Counted from the stretch's first letter, positions 23,837 through 35,679 are shown. The stretch: DNA of 64,000 nucleotides from Rutidosis leptorrhynchoides (GCF_046630445.1 NC_092333.1:185158001-185222000), one strand, 5' to 3'. The notes: generated by a model from the sequence alone, not told the origin. Translations and numbers: made by a program.

Positions 23837-24919
23837 TTAGAGAGCACTAGATTCTAATACAACTACTGCTTTACCAGTATTTGCGACGGTGGCTATTCTA
23901 GTTATGGTAGCTGGTTGTTTCTTTCGTGTAGATGGCTTGCGCTGAGCTCCATCCCCCTCACCCTGTGCACTACCAGACGCAGTCATTTGGGTAGCTCCAC
24001 CTCGAGCAGCTAGATACTCGAGCATTATTGGTGTCAGATCAGCATATGGAGCAGCTGGTTTCTCCTTAGTCATTCCCCCTTGCTTTAATGGCATGTCGAT
24101 TGAAAGATCAACAATTTGCTTGTAAGCATCACCCAGGTCATTTTCAAAAACAAGGCTTAAAAACCTTGGGAATGGGATCAAATGTGTTCGTTTTGGTGCA
24201 AGCATAATTTCCCTTAACCTCAAATAGATCTCAGCAGCATAGTCAAATATTGCGGTTGAACAGCAACCCATGACCTATCTTAAGCTCGAAGCCCGAGCAC
24301 TGGTCAAAACTTCCTGACTTCTGGCTGATGCAGTGTGTCAACAAACCAAAGAAATAATACCGCAACAGTGGCATGTGTTTCCTTAATGGGCTGTGGGCCA
24401 CAACACCAGCGTATCCAATAATCTCCAACAACTCCCTCCAAACATCATCACTTGGTGGTGAATCAACAAATGGTCCACCGGGCAGTTGTAAAGCTCGTCG
24501 GATATCATCAAAAGTGATGGAGCAGATTAGGGTTTCAGTAACCATGCCACGAATACATGGAGTACCCTGTTGAGTGTTGGGCATCGTAGTCGTATACCAA
24601 AATCTGTCTAAATAGGCCGGATAGAATCGAAAAGGAACGCCGGTGATGGATCTAGCGAGTGGAGATCGCCTCACATAATCAATCAAATTCTCATAGCCCA
24701 TGTTAGCTTTAGACTTAGGGATAGAGAGAGCATGAGCATCATTGCCTCTAGATAGGCGAATTTGATCGTGTTCTGGTGCAGTATTAGCCTTTACAAGGCT
24801 TGGGTGTAGAGCAAACAATGATGCCGGTTCATTGTGCTCTTCTGGTGCTGGTGGTGGTTGTTGCTGCTATGGTGGCTGTTCCGGTTGTTATTGTTGTTGT
24901 TGTTGTTACTGTGGTTGTT
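23837..24919 (-). pseudogene. Element C extra 3' ORF, main part (SIRE-like Copia)
   Basis: Blocks 24818-24243 and 24271-23837 overlap in different frames, so one frameshift lies near 24255. Upstream, 24919-24819 is a Q/P-rich stretch with in-frame TAA and TAG codons at glutamine-like positions. The body has YPAYLDRFWYTTT, a short ITFDDIRRALQLPGG segment and an EIIGYAG motif, then a K/A-rich tail. This arrangement resembles the ORF found after pol in SIRE-like Copia elements of composite plants, compared from memory; its function is unknown. The N-terminus is displaced to 56363-56413 by element D, whose TSD TTGTT (24915-24919) lies in the Q-rich part. Confidence 0.6.
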
Positions 24920-26107
24920 TGATTGGGTCTTAAATGCCGATCATTATCGATGTTAAGAGGTGGATATTACGTATATATTTGAGGTTTAGAAAGTTATTTC
25001 ATGAGGTTTTTATAACGAGTAATGATTTGGGACGAGAACGCGAAAACGGGGGTTAAAAACAAGAAAAAATGAAAAAACTGAAGCCCAGCCGCAAGGAGGC
25101 GGCTGGGGGGAGCAAGGAGGCGCCTGATAGGTGCAAAAAAATCAGTCAGGTAGAAAGCTGACAAAAGGAGGCGACTGGTTTTTGCGGCTGGGCGCATGTA
25201 GGCGCCCGGTGAGAGTAATTTGCGGCTGGAACTATTTTTGGATAGAATTTAAGGCCAAATTTAATGGATTTAATGCTTGGGGGTTACCTACTTCACCCCT
25301 ATATAATGAAAATCCTAGGCTACGAATTTATATTATCTTCCATCAGTTCTTAGAGCATCAAACACACAAAAACACACCATTAATCATCATCAAATCAAGA
25401 TTCAAGCTAGGTTTCAAGGAGTGTTCTTCATGCAACTTCAAGAAGTAACCATGATCATCATCACCAACATGCTTGGCTAGTTTCTTTCACTTTATTCCTT
25501 GCATGAACAATTATTGTATGTTTAGTTTTTCATTTACTTATATGATTCTTGAATTTGTAATCCTTATGTCTTTTGGTTTATAATTTCATTGAATCTTTCG
25601 AATTATCATTTAATGCAAGTTTGAAAGTTATTGATTGTTGCAAGACAAGTGATTGATATTTAACATCTTGTGCTTAATCCAACCTAGTTACAATTTAGTA
25701 TAGGGATAAAGACAACATGTGTAGGTAGCATTGCTTGTGCCCAAGATAATCATAAATTGGAAAACTAAAGAAGTCTTGTCTATGAGATTTAGTTGATAAT
25801 TTGATAACATAGGGATTTGTTGAACTAATGCATGCATAATTGGGATTGTCAAGGAATAAAGACTTCCATCCAATTGATTACAACCTTTTCGTTTAGTTCA
25901 TTGTTTATGCTCTTGAATATTCAAAGTTTACATTTGCCTAGTAATTGTTAATCTAGTTTTTACATTAGTTAATTTTAGTTAATCACAAACAAACCAATCT
26001 TGAAATTGCTTGCTAGTTAACCACAACTTCCCGTGGAACGAATCCTGCTTAGCCTATCTAAAGTAGAGTAATTAGGCTATTTTTGACCGGCCCTTCGACA
26101 CCGATCA
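24920..26107 (+). mobile_element. Element D (Athila-type), left (5') LTR
   Basis: 1188 bp from TGATTGGGTC to GACACCGATCA, preceded by the TSD TTGTT. It matches the right LTR 55174-56362 with about 29 differences by eye (about 2.4%). It has a GC-rich patch with repeated GCCGCAAGGAGGCGGCTGG-like and GGAGGCGCC-like words at 25080-25210. A TATATAATG box at about 25301 lies downstream of that patch and probably marks the promoter. Confidence 0.95.
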
Positions 26108-26112
26108 AATTT

Positions 26113-26130
26113 TGGCGCCGCTGCCGGGGA
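26113..26130 (+). promoter_or_regulatory. Primer binding site of D, Asp-tRNA type
   Basis: TGGCGCCGCTGCCGGGGA five bases after the 5' LTR end. Same site as element B, diagnostic of the Athila/Tat lineage. Confidence 0.92.
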
Positions 26131-26295
26131 AGTGTGCGCTTGATTGCAAGCTCTTATTTTATTTCTTTCGTGTTAAATTAGAAAAACCATAAAAATAATA
26201 AAACCAATAAAAATCCAAAAATAGTGTTTTGTTTATTTTGTTTTTGTCAGTTTTACGCTCGGTGTTCTTGTTTTTGTTGAAGTGCAGGTTAGTGT

Positions 26296-27720
26296 ATGCA
26301 AACTCGGAGTTCGGGAGATCAAAATCTTAAGCCTTTAGACCCGGAAATCGATAAATCCGCAAAAGCTAATCGAAAAGCTACAAGAATCTTAAAGGGTTCA
26401 ACAGTGACTTCAGCATCCACTCAACCACAGTTAGAGACACATCCGATTGTTCCACCAAACTCTCCTAAGTCAGAGTCTGACACTGAAGAGGAAGTTTTTG
26501 ATCAACGAGTTGAAATGGCCGAACGACCAAGAGGAGTAGACACTTACTACCAACCGGGTGATTTTGAGGATCATTCACCCATTATTTATCCTGCACCGGC
26601 AGGAGGAAACAACAGACGATTTGAGGTCCGATCTCAACTCATTTCGATCTTGCCAACCTACCGAGGTATGGCTAATGAGGAACCATATGAACACATCACT
26701 GAATTTAATGGGATATGTGCTACTAATCAGGTAAACGGTTTCACTGATGATGAGGTACGTCTTCGATTATTTCCTTATTCACTTAAGGATAAGGCAAAAA
26801 GATGGTTTCTTTCCTTGCCCGTCCGGAGTATTAATACTTGGGCGGAAATGAAAAAACGATTTTTAGAAGAATTTTACCCCATAAGTAAAACTTCAGACAT
26901 GCGTACGCAAATAAAATCTTTTAAACAATTAACGGGTGAATTATTTCATGAAGTGTATGAACGTCTGAAGGAGTTACTTAGGGCATGCCCACACCATGAG
27001 ATACCCAAGTGGGAATTGGTTAAAGTTTTCTATGATAGTTTAGATTCCCAAAACAGACAGTTTCTTTTGGCAGCTAGTGGTGGGGCATTCTTAACTCGGT
27101 CTAGTGATGATGAATGGACGTTCTTCGAACAGTTAAGCAAGGGTTCAAAAACCCAAGCTTCGGTTGATCGTAAACAACCTAGTACCTCCCGAGTGAATCA
27201 TGTTTCCGATTCTGGTGGTTCATCTAGGAACTTAGAGCAGGAATTTGATGATTTGAAAATGCTTATATTTAACAACCCAAACCAGGGTCTTGCTTGTAAT
27301 ATTTCGTAGGTTCGGGAAGTATGTGAGATTTGTGGAGATCCTTCTCACTTTACATATGGATGTAGAAATGGGATTCCACCAGTAAATCAGCACATAGTGG
27401 AAGAACAAGTTAACGAGGTTCAGGGGCGGAGATATGATCCATACTCCAACACGTATAATCCGGGTTGGAGAAATCATCCTAATTTCAGTTGGAGCAATAA
27501 CAACGCTCTGAATGCTAACCAAGGGAACCAACTTAGACCACAAAACAACTTTCAAAAATAGGGTAACTTTCAGAACCAAGGCAACTACCAAAGAAACTAT
27601 CAAAATCCTTATCCCAACAACCGAAACCAAAACCAAAACAATTACCAAAACCAAGGCCAAAACCCAAACCAAAATTAAAACAATACTTCAACCAATCAAC
27701 CATCTAGCTCGGATGCTAAG
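26296..27720 (+). pseudogene. Element D gag
   Basis: Starts at ATG 26296. The first 337 codons are open: acidic N-terminus, then the gag capsid domain (LKDKAKRWFLSLPVRSI, MKKRFLEEFYPISKT, ELVKVFYDSLD). A TAG at 27307-27309 interrupts it. The same frame continues with a zinc knuckle (CEICGDPSHFTYGC) and an N/Q/Y-rich region, broken by TAG at 27559-27561 and TAA at 27676-27678, and runs on into pol without a frameshift. All three stops lie at glutamine-type positions, one C-to-T change from CAG or CAA. Confidence 0.88.
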
Positions 27721-29301
27721 ATGGATGCGTTCATATCCGAAATGCAAAAAATGATAGAAGTACAAAATAAGTCGATTGGTGCATTGGCTAAGGAGATCGG
27801 TAATGTAGCGGAAAGTAAGGGAAATAGGGAACCAGGTACAATTCCAAGCTACACGATTCTAAATCCAAATCATAAGGATCGAGGAAAAGGGCATAGCGTT
27901 AACATGGTAGCTACCTTGAGAAGCGGAAAGAAGTATGACAATAAGGTAGGAGAAAATGAGGTAGTGCAACAAGAGTCAAGTAAGTCTCCTATTGTTCTTG
28001 ACGAGGAAGAGGTAAGTGAAAATGATAACCATGGGGAGGGGGTGAAGAAGACTGAACCAATCGTTAATGAGACCGGGAAAGCGGAGACGGAATCAAAAAC
28101 CGTCCCATTTTCCAAGGCCTTAGAGTCCCCAAACCAGTTCCCGTATGGGAAAAAGGGACCACAACCAGAGGACATGTGGGAAACGTTTAAACAGGTTAAG
28201 ATAAATTTACCCCTCCTCGATGTTATTAGGCAAGTCCCGTCTTATGCTAAATTTTTAAAGGACCTTTGCACTCAAAAGAGGAAGCAAAGGGCGACTTTAC
28301 CCAAAAAGGTGGAGCTAACTGAGCACCTAAGTGCAGTTGTTTCGGGTACACTTCCACCTAAGTTTAAGGAACCAGGGACCCCGTTGATAGCTGTGACTGT
28401 AGGAAACGTGAATGTGAAAACGACGTTATTGGACCTAGGATCTAGCATTAATATTTTACCTTTTTGTCTAGTTGACCGATTTGAATTGGGTTTAATGAAA
28501 AGAACTGACATAATTATTCAACTAGCGGACCAGTCAATCAAAACGCCTAGGGGGATATTAGAAGATGTGATAGTAAAAGTGGAGGATTTCTATTACCCAG
28601 TTGACTTTGTTGTTATGGATATTGAACCTAGGAATAGAGATGCCCAACCCACTATAATTTTGGGACGCCCGTTCTTGGCCACCATTAATGCTCATATTAA
28701 TTGTCAAACGGGTGCTATGGACATATCTTTCGGGAATCGCAAGATGAGAATTAATATCTTTAATTCTCTTCACACCCCGAATGTCCATGAATGCTATCAG
28801 ATAGATGTGATTGATGAATTAGTGGAAAAGCATACTTCTCACCTAATAACCAATAACCCAGTAGAAATATTTTGCTTAGGTGACGAAGAGGATGTTGAAT
28901 GTGAAGAGGTTAAGGCAGTAGAATTAGCAGTAGCAAGTACAATGGATGCTAGGTTGCCACCGTGGACTCATAAATATGAGCCACTACCTAAATCCATTGA
29001 TACTAATACGAGACCGTCACTAGAGTCACCATCGACTCTTGAGTTAAAACCCTTACCTTCTCATTTGAAGTATGCATTTTTAGGTACTGACGGCACTTTG
29101 CCAGTTATTATTGCTTCAGATTTGACAGGTGTGCAGGAAAAAGCCTTGATGGAAGTGCTTCAAAAGTACAAGGCTACAGTAGGATGGATGATAGCTGATT
29201 TGAAAGGGATAAGTCCCTCAGTGTGTATGCATAGGATAGTTACAGATCCGGAGGTTAAACCTGCTCATGATATGCAACGCAAGTTAAACCCGAACATGTA
29301 G
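27721..29301 (+). pseudogene. Element D protease region
   Basis: 526 codons in frame with gag. After an acidic linker, the canonical retropepsin-like domain shows LLDLGSSINILPF (catalytic Asp codon at 28432), IQLADQSIKTPRGI and IILGRPFLATINAHI. As in element B the active triplet is DLG. It continues through the linker to a LNPNM motif just before RT, where a TAG (29299-29301) interrupts. Confidence 0.85.
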
Positions 29302-30855
29302 GAAGTTGTAAAGAAGGAAGTTCTCAAGTGGCTAGATGCAGGGATTATTTTCCCTATTTTGGATAGTCAGTGGGTAAGCCTCACGCAAATAGTGCCAAAG
29401 AAAGCTGGGATAACGGTAATCGAAACTGAGGAAGGTGAAAAGATCATAACCCGTCCCATGACAGGTTGGCGGGTATGTATTGATTACAGGAAGCTGAATG
29501 CTGCGACTTCAAAGGATCATTTTCCCTTGCCTTTTATTGATCAAATCATCGAAAAGCTGTCAAGTCAGAAATTTTATTGTTTCTTAGATGGGTATTCGGG
29601 ATATAATCAAATACCTATTCACCCTAATGACCAAGAAAAAACGACTTTTACTTGTCCTTATGGAACTTATGCTTTTAGACGAATGCCTTTTGGTTTATGT
29701 AATGCACCTGCTACCTTTCAAAGGTGTATGATGAGTATTTTCTCAGAGTTAATAGGCGAGTCTTTAGAAATTTTCATGGATGATTTTTCAATATTTGGCA
29801 AGTCTTTTGAGTCGTGTTTGAGTATGTTGGAAAAAGTTTTAAAGAGGTGTACCGAGACCAACCTTGTCCTTAGTTGGGAAAAGAGCCACTTTATAGTAAG
29901 GGAAGGGGTGGTTTTGGGACACATTGTGTCTGAATGGGGATTCGAAGTCGATAGGGCAAAAGTGCAACTTATTTCCACATTACCTCCACCAACCAATGTT
30001 AAGGGGGTAAGATCGTTTTTGGGACATGCAGGATTCTATCGTATGTTTATCAAAGATTTTAGCGTTATTTCTAAACCATTGTGTAATTTATTATTAAAAC
30101 ACACACCTTTTGAATTTGATGACCAATGTAAGGAGGCCTTTAACACCCTTAAGAGTAAGTTGACCGAAGCACCCATTTTGCAATCACCCGATTGGACCAA
30201 ACCATTTGAAATTATGTGCGACGCTAGTGATTTTGCGGCTGGGGCTGTTTTGAGTCAAAGAGTTGATAGGAAACCGGTTGTTATCTATTATGCTAGTAAG
30301 ACGTTCTCGGATGCCCAGGTGAATTATACCACAATCGAGAAAGAATTATTAGCAGTAGTGTTTGCCTTAGAAAAATTTAGATCATATTTGTGGGGGTCTA
30401 AGGTAGTTGTCTTTTCGGACCATAGTGCTCTAAGGCACTTGCTTGAGAAGAAAGAGTCTAAGCCTAGATTGATTAGGTGGATTTTGTTGCTACAAGAGTT
30501 TGATTTGGAAATAAGGGATAAAAAAGGTATAGAGAATGTGGTAGTCAACCATTTATCTAGGATACCTCCGCCACCGTTTGACCCTGCTAAACCAATCCAG
30601 GAGAATTTCCCGGATGAGTGTTTGTTTAGTGTTGTGCAGGTACCTTGGTTCGCGTATATTGTTAACTATTTAGTTACTAACAAGATACCTAAACATTGGA
30701 ACAAGCACAAGAGGGATTACTTTTTATCGCAGGTTAAGCATTATATTTGGGAGGACCCGGTTCTTTACCGAATTGGACCTGATCAAATCATAAGAAGATG
30801 TGTGGCGGAAGATGAGCTTAAGGACATTCTAGCTCATTGTCATACTTTTGCATGA
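29302..30855 (+). pseudogene. Element D reverse transcriptase and RNase H
   Basis: Same frame after the TAG. RT motifs: [38 protein letters not shown] and the catalytic FMDDFSIFG. RNase [15 protein letters not shown], the [16 protein letters not shown] catalytic Glu region, [12 protein letters not shown]. It then enters the linker to integrase and is stopped by TGA at 30853-30855 just before the zinc-binding GGHYG segment. Apart from stop codons the enzyme motifs are intact. Confidence 0.9.
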
Positions 30856-31960
30856 GGAGGACACTACGGAGTCAAGAAAACCGGGTACAAAGTACTCGAC
30901 TCAGGTTTCTTTTGGCCTACTATTTTTAAAGACGCATGTGAGTATGTTAAAAATTGTGCTAGGTGTCAAAGGATGGGGGGAATCTATAAGCGTAATGAAA
31001 TGCCCATGAACCCAAATTTGGTTTGTGACATCTTTGATGTTTGGGGCATAGATTTTATGGGACCCTTTCCACCTTCTTTTGGGTTTGAGTATATACTAGT
31101 AGCTGTTGATTATGTCTCCAAGTGGGTGGAGGCTGAGGCTACTCGGACCAATGACCACAAAGTTATCCTAAAGTTTGTTAAGAGAAATATTTTCTGTCGT
31201 CATGGTGTACCTAAGGCCATAATTAGTGATGGGGGTTCGCACTTTAAAAACTCGCATTTTGCTAAACTTTTAAGGGATTATGGAGTAAATCATCGAATTG
31301 CTACGCCTTACCATCCCCAAACAAGTGGGCAAGTGGAAGTATCTAATAGGGAATTAAAAAGGATTTTAGAAAAAACCGTAAATCCTAATCGCAAAGATTG
31401 GTCTATAAGACTAGACGATGCGCTTTGGGTTTACCGGACAGCTTATAAAACCCCTATTGGTACTTCACCTTATTGACTTGTTTATGGGAAGGCTTGTCAC
31501 TTACCTGTTAAAATTGAGCATCGTGCAGAATGGGCTATTAAACAGGTGAACATGAACATGGATGAGGCAGGAAAAGCAAGAAAGTTAGACCTATCGGCGC
31601 TGGATGAGTTGAGATGCGATGCTTATGAAAGTTCAAAAATTTACAAAGAGAAAATGAAAGCGTTTCATGATAAGCAAATCGTAAGGCGGATATTTGAAGT
31701 GGGGCAAAGTGTGTGGTTGTTTAATTCAAGGCTAAAGTTATTTGCGGGTAAGTTGAGAAGTAAGTGGAACGGTCCCTATGTGGTTACTAAGGTTACTCCG
31801 TATGGGGCAATTGAAATAAAAGATCCAAAAGGTGGGGAACCGTTCTTAGTTAATGGGCAACGATTGAAAATTGCTTCCGGTATGTCACTTGATGATGCTA
31901 GGGTAGTTGAAACAATTCGGTTTGAACCCATGAAAGTCCATCAACTTAGAACAATTCGGG
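30856..31960 (+). pseudogene. Element D integrase
   Basis: Same frame. The zinc-binding HHCC region (GGHYG...CARCQRMGG) is followed by the catalytic core: [17 protein letters not shown] and the Glu in [14 protein letters not shown] (31474-31476) breaks the chain after GTSPY. Beyond it the C-terminal domain continues (ACHLPVKIEHRAEWAI, FEVGQSVWLFNSRLKLF, GKLRSKWNGPYVVTKV), ending around 31960 where Athila integrases normally end. The chain does not end there but continues into the extra region described next. Confidence 0.88.
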
Positions 31961-33504
31961 TGAATGAATCAAAGAATTATGTTAGTAAAGAGAACATTGA
32001 TGCGTGGCTTGATAAAAATGTTACTATTAGTTGTATGCCCAATTGTGATGTTTGGGATGATGATGGGCGATTTGATGATGCGCCCGATGACGAGGTGTCT
32101 GAGGTTATTTCAGATGAATGTTTTGATGAAAAGTTATCATTGGAAGAAGATGTTAAGGGAAGGCTGGAGTTCCGTCATCAAGAAGAAGATCCAGGGGAAG
32201 TATTGTTCGAATTGAGTTTCATTGGGGTCTTACCCCACTTTGCTAATGATCATCGTGAATTCAAGGTGATTGCCGATACGGGGTCCACAATTAATATCAT
32301 GTCATACGAGACGTACAAGTGATTATTTCATGACAAATGTTCTTTATGTTCGTTGACTAAATCCGATGCGGTCATCACACTTGGCAATAATACTAAGTGT
32401 CAGGCACTTGATGTACTTCGCGATGTGATGGTTAGTGTGAAAGGTGTTTTCCTTGTAGTACCATTCACCATTTTTGATATACCTACGGATGAAGATGTTC
32501 CATTGTTATTCGGGCGTGGATTCATTGCAACCGCGGATTGTAAAATAGACCCAGGTGCAGGTTCTATCACTTTTTAAGGAGGAAACAGAACTTTTCGATT
32601 TTGTAATTCGGAAAATATGCGTTTTCCTTCAGCATATATAGTTGAGAGAGAATTTGATGAGGGTTATTGTATGATGCTTTGGATACAAGAGGTTAACATA
32701 AATGAAGTAGTTAGTGAAGAAATGGTAGAGGATACTATAGATATGGACAAAATCTATCAAAGTGTTGAGTGTGGGGGTATTCGCCTCGATCAACGCTTAA
32801 GTTCCGAGTCGAGCAAAGATGAAACCATTTGTGTTACCACGGTTACGAAAACACCCGAAGTAGAAAAAGAACCGGATGTAGATGTAGGGGAAATTCGTAA
32901 GACGCTTGAAAGTATGTGGGGAAAAGAAAACATGGAAAGATTCATGAACAACACCAAAACATCTTTTGTTGATGATGAGGGTTGGAAAATTGAAGTTGAA
33001 TACGTTGAGTCCAAAACAAAAAGTAAATCCAAACCAAAATGTGAATTCAAACCTCGCATTAAGTATAGAGATCCGGGGGAGTTTTCGGTTATTTGTCAAT
33101 TTAAAAAGAAGAAGACTTATAGGGCTTTGCTAGATTCGGGTGCAAGTGTTAATATGATGCCAACTAAGGTTGCAAAAGCAATAGGCATCCGGGAGTTGGT
33201 TTGAACTAATACGAGTGTTCGATTTAGAAATCAAACGGTTGATGACCCAATCGGGGTTGCAGAAGATGTTATTTTCATTATCCACGGTATTGGTTACAAA
33301 GAAGGTTTCTTCATTATGGATTGTGAACCGGATGCAAATACTCCAATTGTATTGGGACGAGGATTTCTAGCAACCGCAAGGATGTCACTAGATTTTGATA
33401 CGGGGACTTTGATAATTAAAGATGAAGATAACATGATCATGCTCCGTATGGAAGATGGATTCGGCTCTAGCAACAACGGGGCCGATGATCCGGACAAATG
33501 CTAA
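31961..33504 (+). pseudogene. Element D post-integrase region with two extra retropepsin-like domains
   Basis: The gag-pol frame runs about 515 codons past integrase, with TGA 32320-32322, TAA 32575-32577 and TGA 33202-33204 but no frameshift, to a final TAA at 33504. Two segments look like aspartic proteases. The first has FKVIADTGSTINIM (Asp codon 32275) and, about 75 codons on, LLFGRGFIATADCKID. The second has YRALLDSGASVNMMP (Asp codon 33133) and, about 70 codons on, PIVLGRGFLATARMSLDFD. Both have the family pattern D-T/S-G plus a distal LGR-type motif, and unlike the canonical D protease they keep DTG and DSG. Linkers are acidic. No function is known for such domains here. Confidence 0.7.
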
Positions 33505-33646
33505 GCCGGAAGAGGAGTCGAGTGCGCGACTCGAAAATAAATACCGCACCCTCTTGTAAAGTTTGTAAGCTTTATTTTATTTTTTTTCGTACATACGGGC
33601 GGAAAAAGGACCACATTTATGAGGGAGTCGGGTTAAACTTATGGAC
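33505..33646 (+). other. Element D 3' untranslated region, part before E
   Basis: Short non-coding stretch after the last D stop codon, ending with the TSD TGGAC (33642-33646) of element E. It continues at 53948. Confidence 0.8.
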
Positions 33647-35677
33647 TGTAAGACCCGAATATTCGTAGTGTACATATGTGTATATGAGTTACTCAAGTTT
33701 GGGGTTTTTGTTGCACATAATTAAAAAGACAAAAGATGCTGAACTGGGAGGGTCGCGCGCCGCGCGGCTAGGTGGCGCGCCGCGCCATCTGTCTGTGACA
33801 GATTCTCTCTTTCTTTTAAATTAGATATTTTGAGGGTATTTTGGTAAAATCACTTGGAGGACGAATTTATTACCCTAGATCAGTTTTGGGGAACTCATTT
33901 ACTACTCCCACAACAACCCCATCTTCTCCAATTAAACTCTAGAGAGAGAGTGCAATCCTTGAGAGATAAAGCTCCATCAAAGGGTTAAAGAGGTTGAATC
34001 GGGTCTTAGTGCGAGTTCTAAAGTCGTTCATCTAGTCGCTAGCTACGTAGTGATTGTGTTGGTAAGTTCTAAAACCTAGATTCTTACTTTAATTGCATTA
34101 AGGGTTAGGGTTTGGGTTAGTGATGCACACAAAACCCACTTGCTAGTAATTTGGGGGTTTTGGGTGAATTTGGGTCATGTAGACTCAAAGGTAACTAATT
34201 AGGGTTTTCAAAGTGTTAATTTATGTTTATGAACCTAATTAGTTAGTTAAGGTACTAGAACACTTCAATGATATGTAAATGGGTGTTAATTGGGCAAGGA
34301 TGACCCAAATGGGTGTGTTGACCTTGAAATGGGTCAAATGGGTCTTTAATGACCTAAGTGGCCTAGTAATTATGAAAACGAGTTAGCCTTGTGACCTAAA
34401 TGTGTTTTAAACCCATCTCGACGAATGATTAGGGTTTTGGTGTGTGTTGACCCAATGTAGGGTTAAGGGTGCAAATGGGTTGAAATTGCACTTTGGGTCA
34501 AAATGACTTAGGAAGGGTGAAAGAATTGGTTGACCGACTTGAGTTTGCGTTTGATAATATATATAATGTGATAGGTACGTTACTTTGAGGTTTCGCAAGC
34601 TCGGGTATCTTTTCACAAGACTTTGAGGTGAGTGGAATGATTATATGCTTATGTATATAATGTATCTATTTGTTGTAGCGTGAAAGGTGTAGTGTCGAGG
34701 TGTTAAGACACCACGTTTCACGTGAAGAGTGTAGCATCGAGGTGTTAAGATGCCACTCGGGTGTAGCATCGAGGTGTTAAGATGCCACCTAGGAGTGTAG
34801 TGTCGAGGTGTTAAGACACCACTCCGTAAAATAATGAGTGAAGCATCGAGGTGTTAAGATGCCACTCGGGGTGAAGTGCCGAGGTGTTAAGGTGCCACCC
34901 TAGGGGTTAGTGGTGCGAGGTGTTAAGTGCCCTAACGGATGTTATGAACACCGATGGCGTTTTCGCGAGCGCCGTTCCCTTGTACTATTGGTTAACCATG
35001 GTTATTTGTGTTGTAAGCATATTATATTATTCAAGTTATATTTATATGCGGTTGTTATGCTAACTTGTGGTATGGGAGAATTATAGCTTGATATTGCGAC
35101 GATAAGCTAATGTTGTTTGCTAGCATGTTTGTGGTTGTGTAAGTGTATGCAAGTAGGTATAATTATATATGTATTCGTATAATTATTGCATTCACTAAGC
35201 TTTGCTTACCCTCTCGTTGTTTACCATTTTATAGGTTCGGTTTTGGACAAGGGTAAGGGCATCGTTTTGGACTAAAAATCCCGCTTGATGCTAGGGGACG
35301 CTTTTGGCTTTAGTAGCTCTTGGAGTTTGACCGATAGTTGGGTAGTTTAATCCCAAACGCCATGCTCATTGTGTAGTTTGGAACTTAAACTTTTTGGTGG
35401 TCGAAACTCGTAAATTGTATTAAACTCGTAAAACGGCCGATGTGGGCCCCGCTTGTAAAATTTTAATTTTATGTTTGAAACATGTTAGTTTTACATATTT
35501 GGTTGTATGGTAAAAAGCGTTTTGTCTAAAAGTGCCGGGAACTAGTCAATCTTTTCGCGGTTAAAAGTCCCGGGGACAGCCAGATATGGCGCGGCGCGCC
35601 GATGGTCTGCAACAGAAATTTTTTTTTTATTTCGTATTTTCACAAGGTTTTGTTGGGTGTTGGTTTGGGTTGTTACA
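33647..35677 (+). mobile_element. Element E (chromovirus), left (5') LTR
   Basis: 2031 bp from TGTAAGACCCG to TTGTTACA, preceded by TSD TGGAC. It matches 51948-53947 with about 20 substitutions by eye (about 1%) and a 32-bp indel equal to one unit of its hairpin array. A GC-rich block near its start (GGTGGCGCGCCGCGCCATCTG, about 33770-33790) is nearly the inverse complement of one near its end (CAGATATGGCGCGGCGCGCC, about 35581-35600). Confidence 0.95.
34687..34931 (+). repeat. Covarying hairpin array in the E LTR
   Basis: Six 28-bp units at 34687, 34729, 34761, 34795, 34838 and 34871, plus a shorter seventh near 34909. Each is GTG(T/A)A, a 5-base arm, the constant loop GAGGTGTTAA, the complementary arm, then CAC. 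Arms are GTGTC/GACAC (units 1, 4), GCATC/GATGC (units 2, 3, 5) and GTGCC/GGTGC (unit 6, with G-U pairs). The right LTR has the same array with one unit fewer. Confidence 0.9.
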
Positions 35678-35679
35678 AG

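Noticed and set aside
27232..27672. 146-residue minus-strand ORF rich in valine and leucine
   Set aside because: Antisense of the Asn/Gln-rich gag tail of D, an expected artefact of its codon use.
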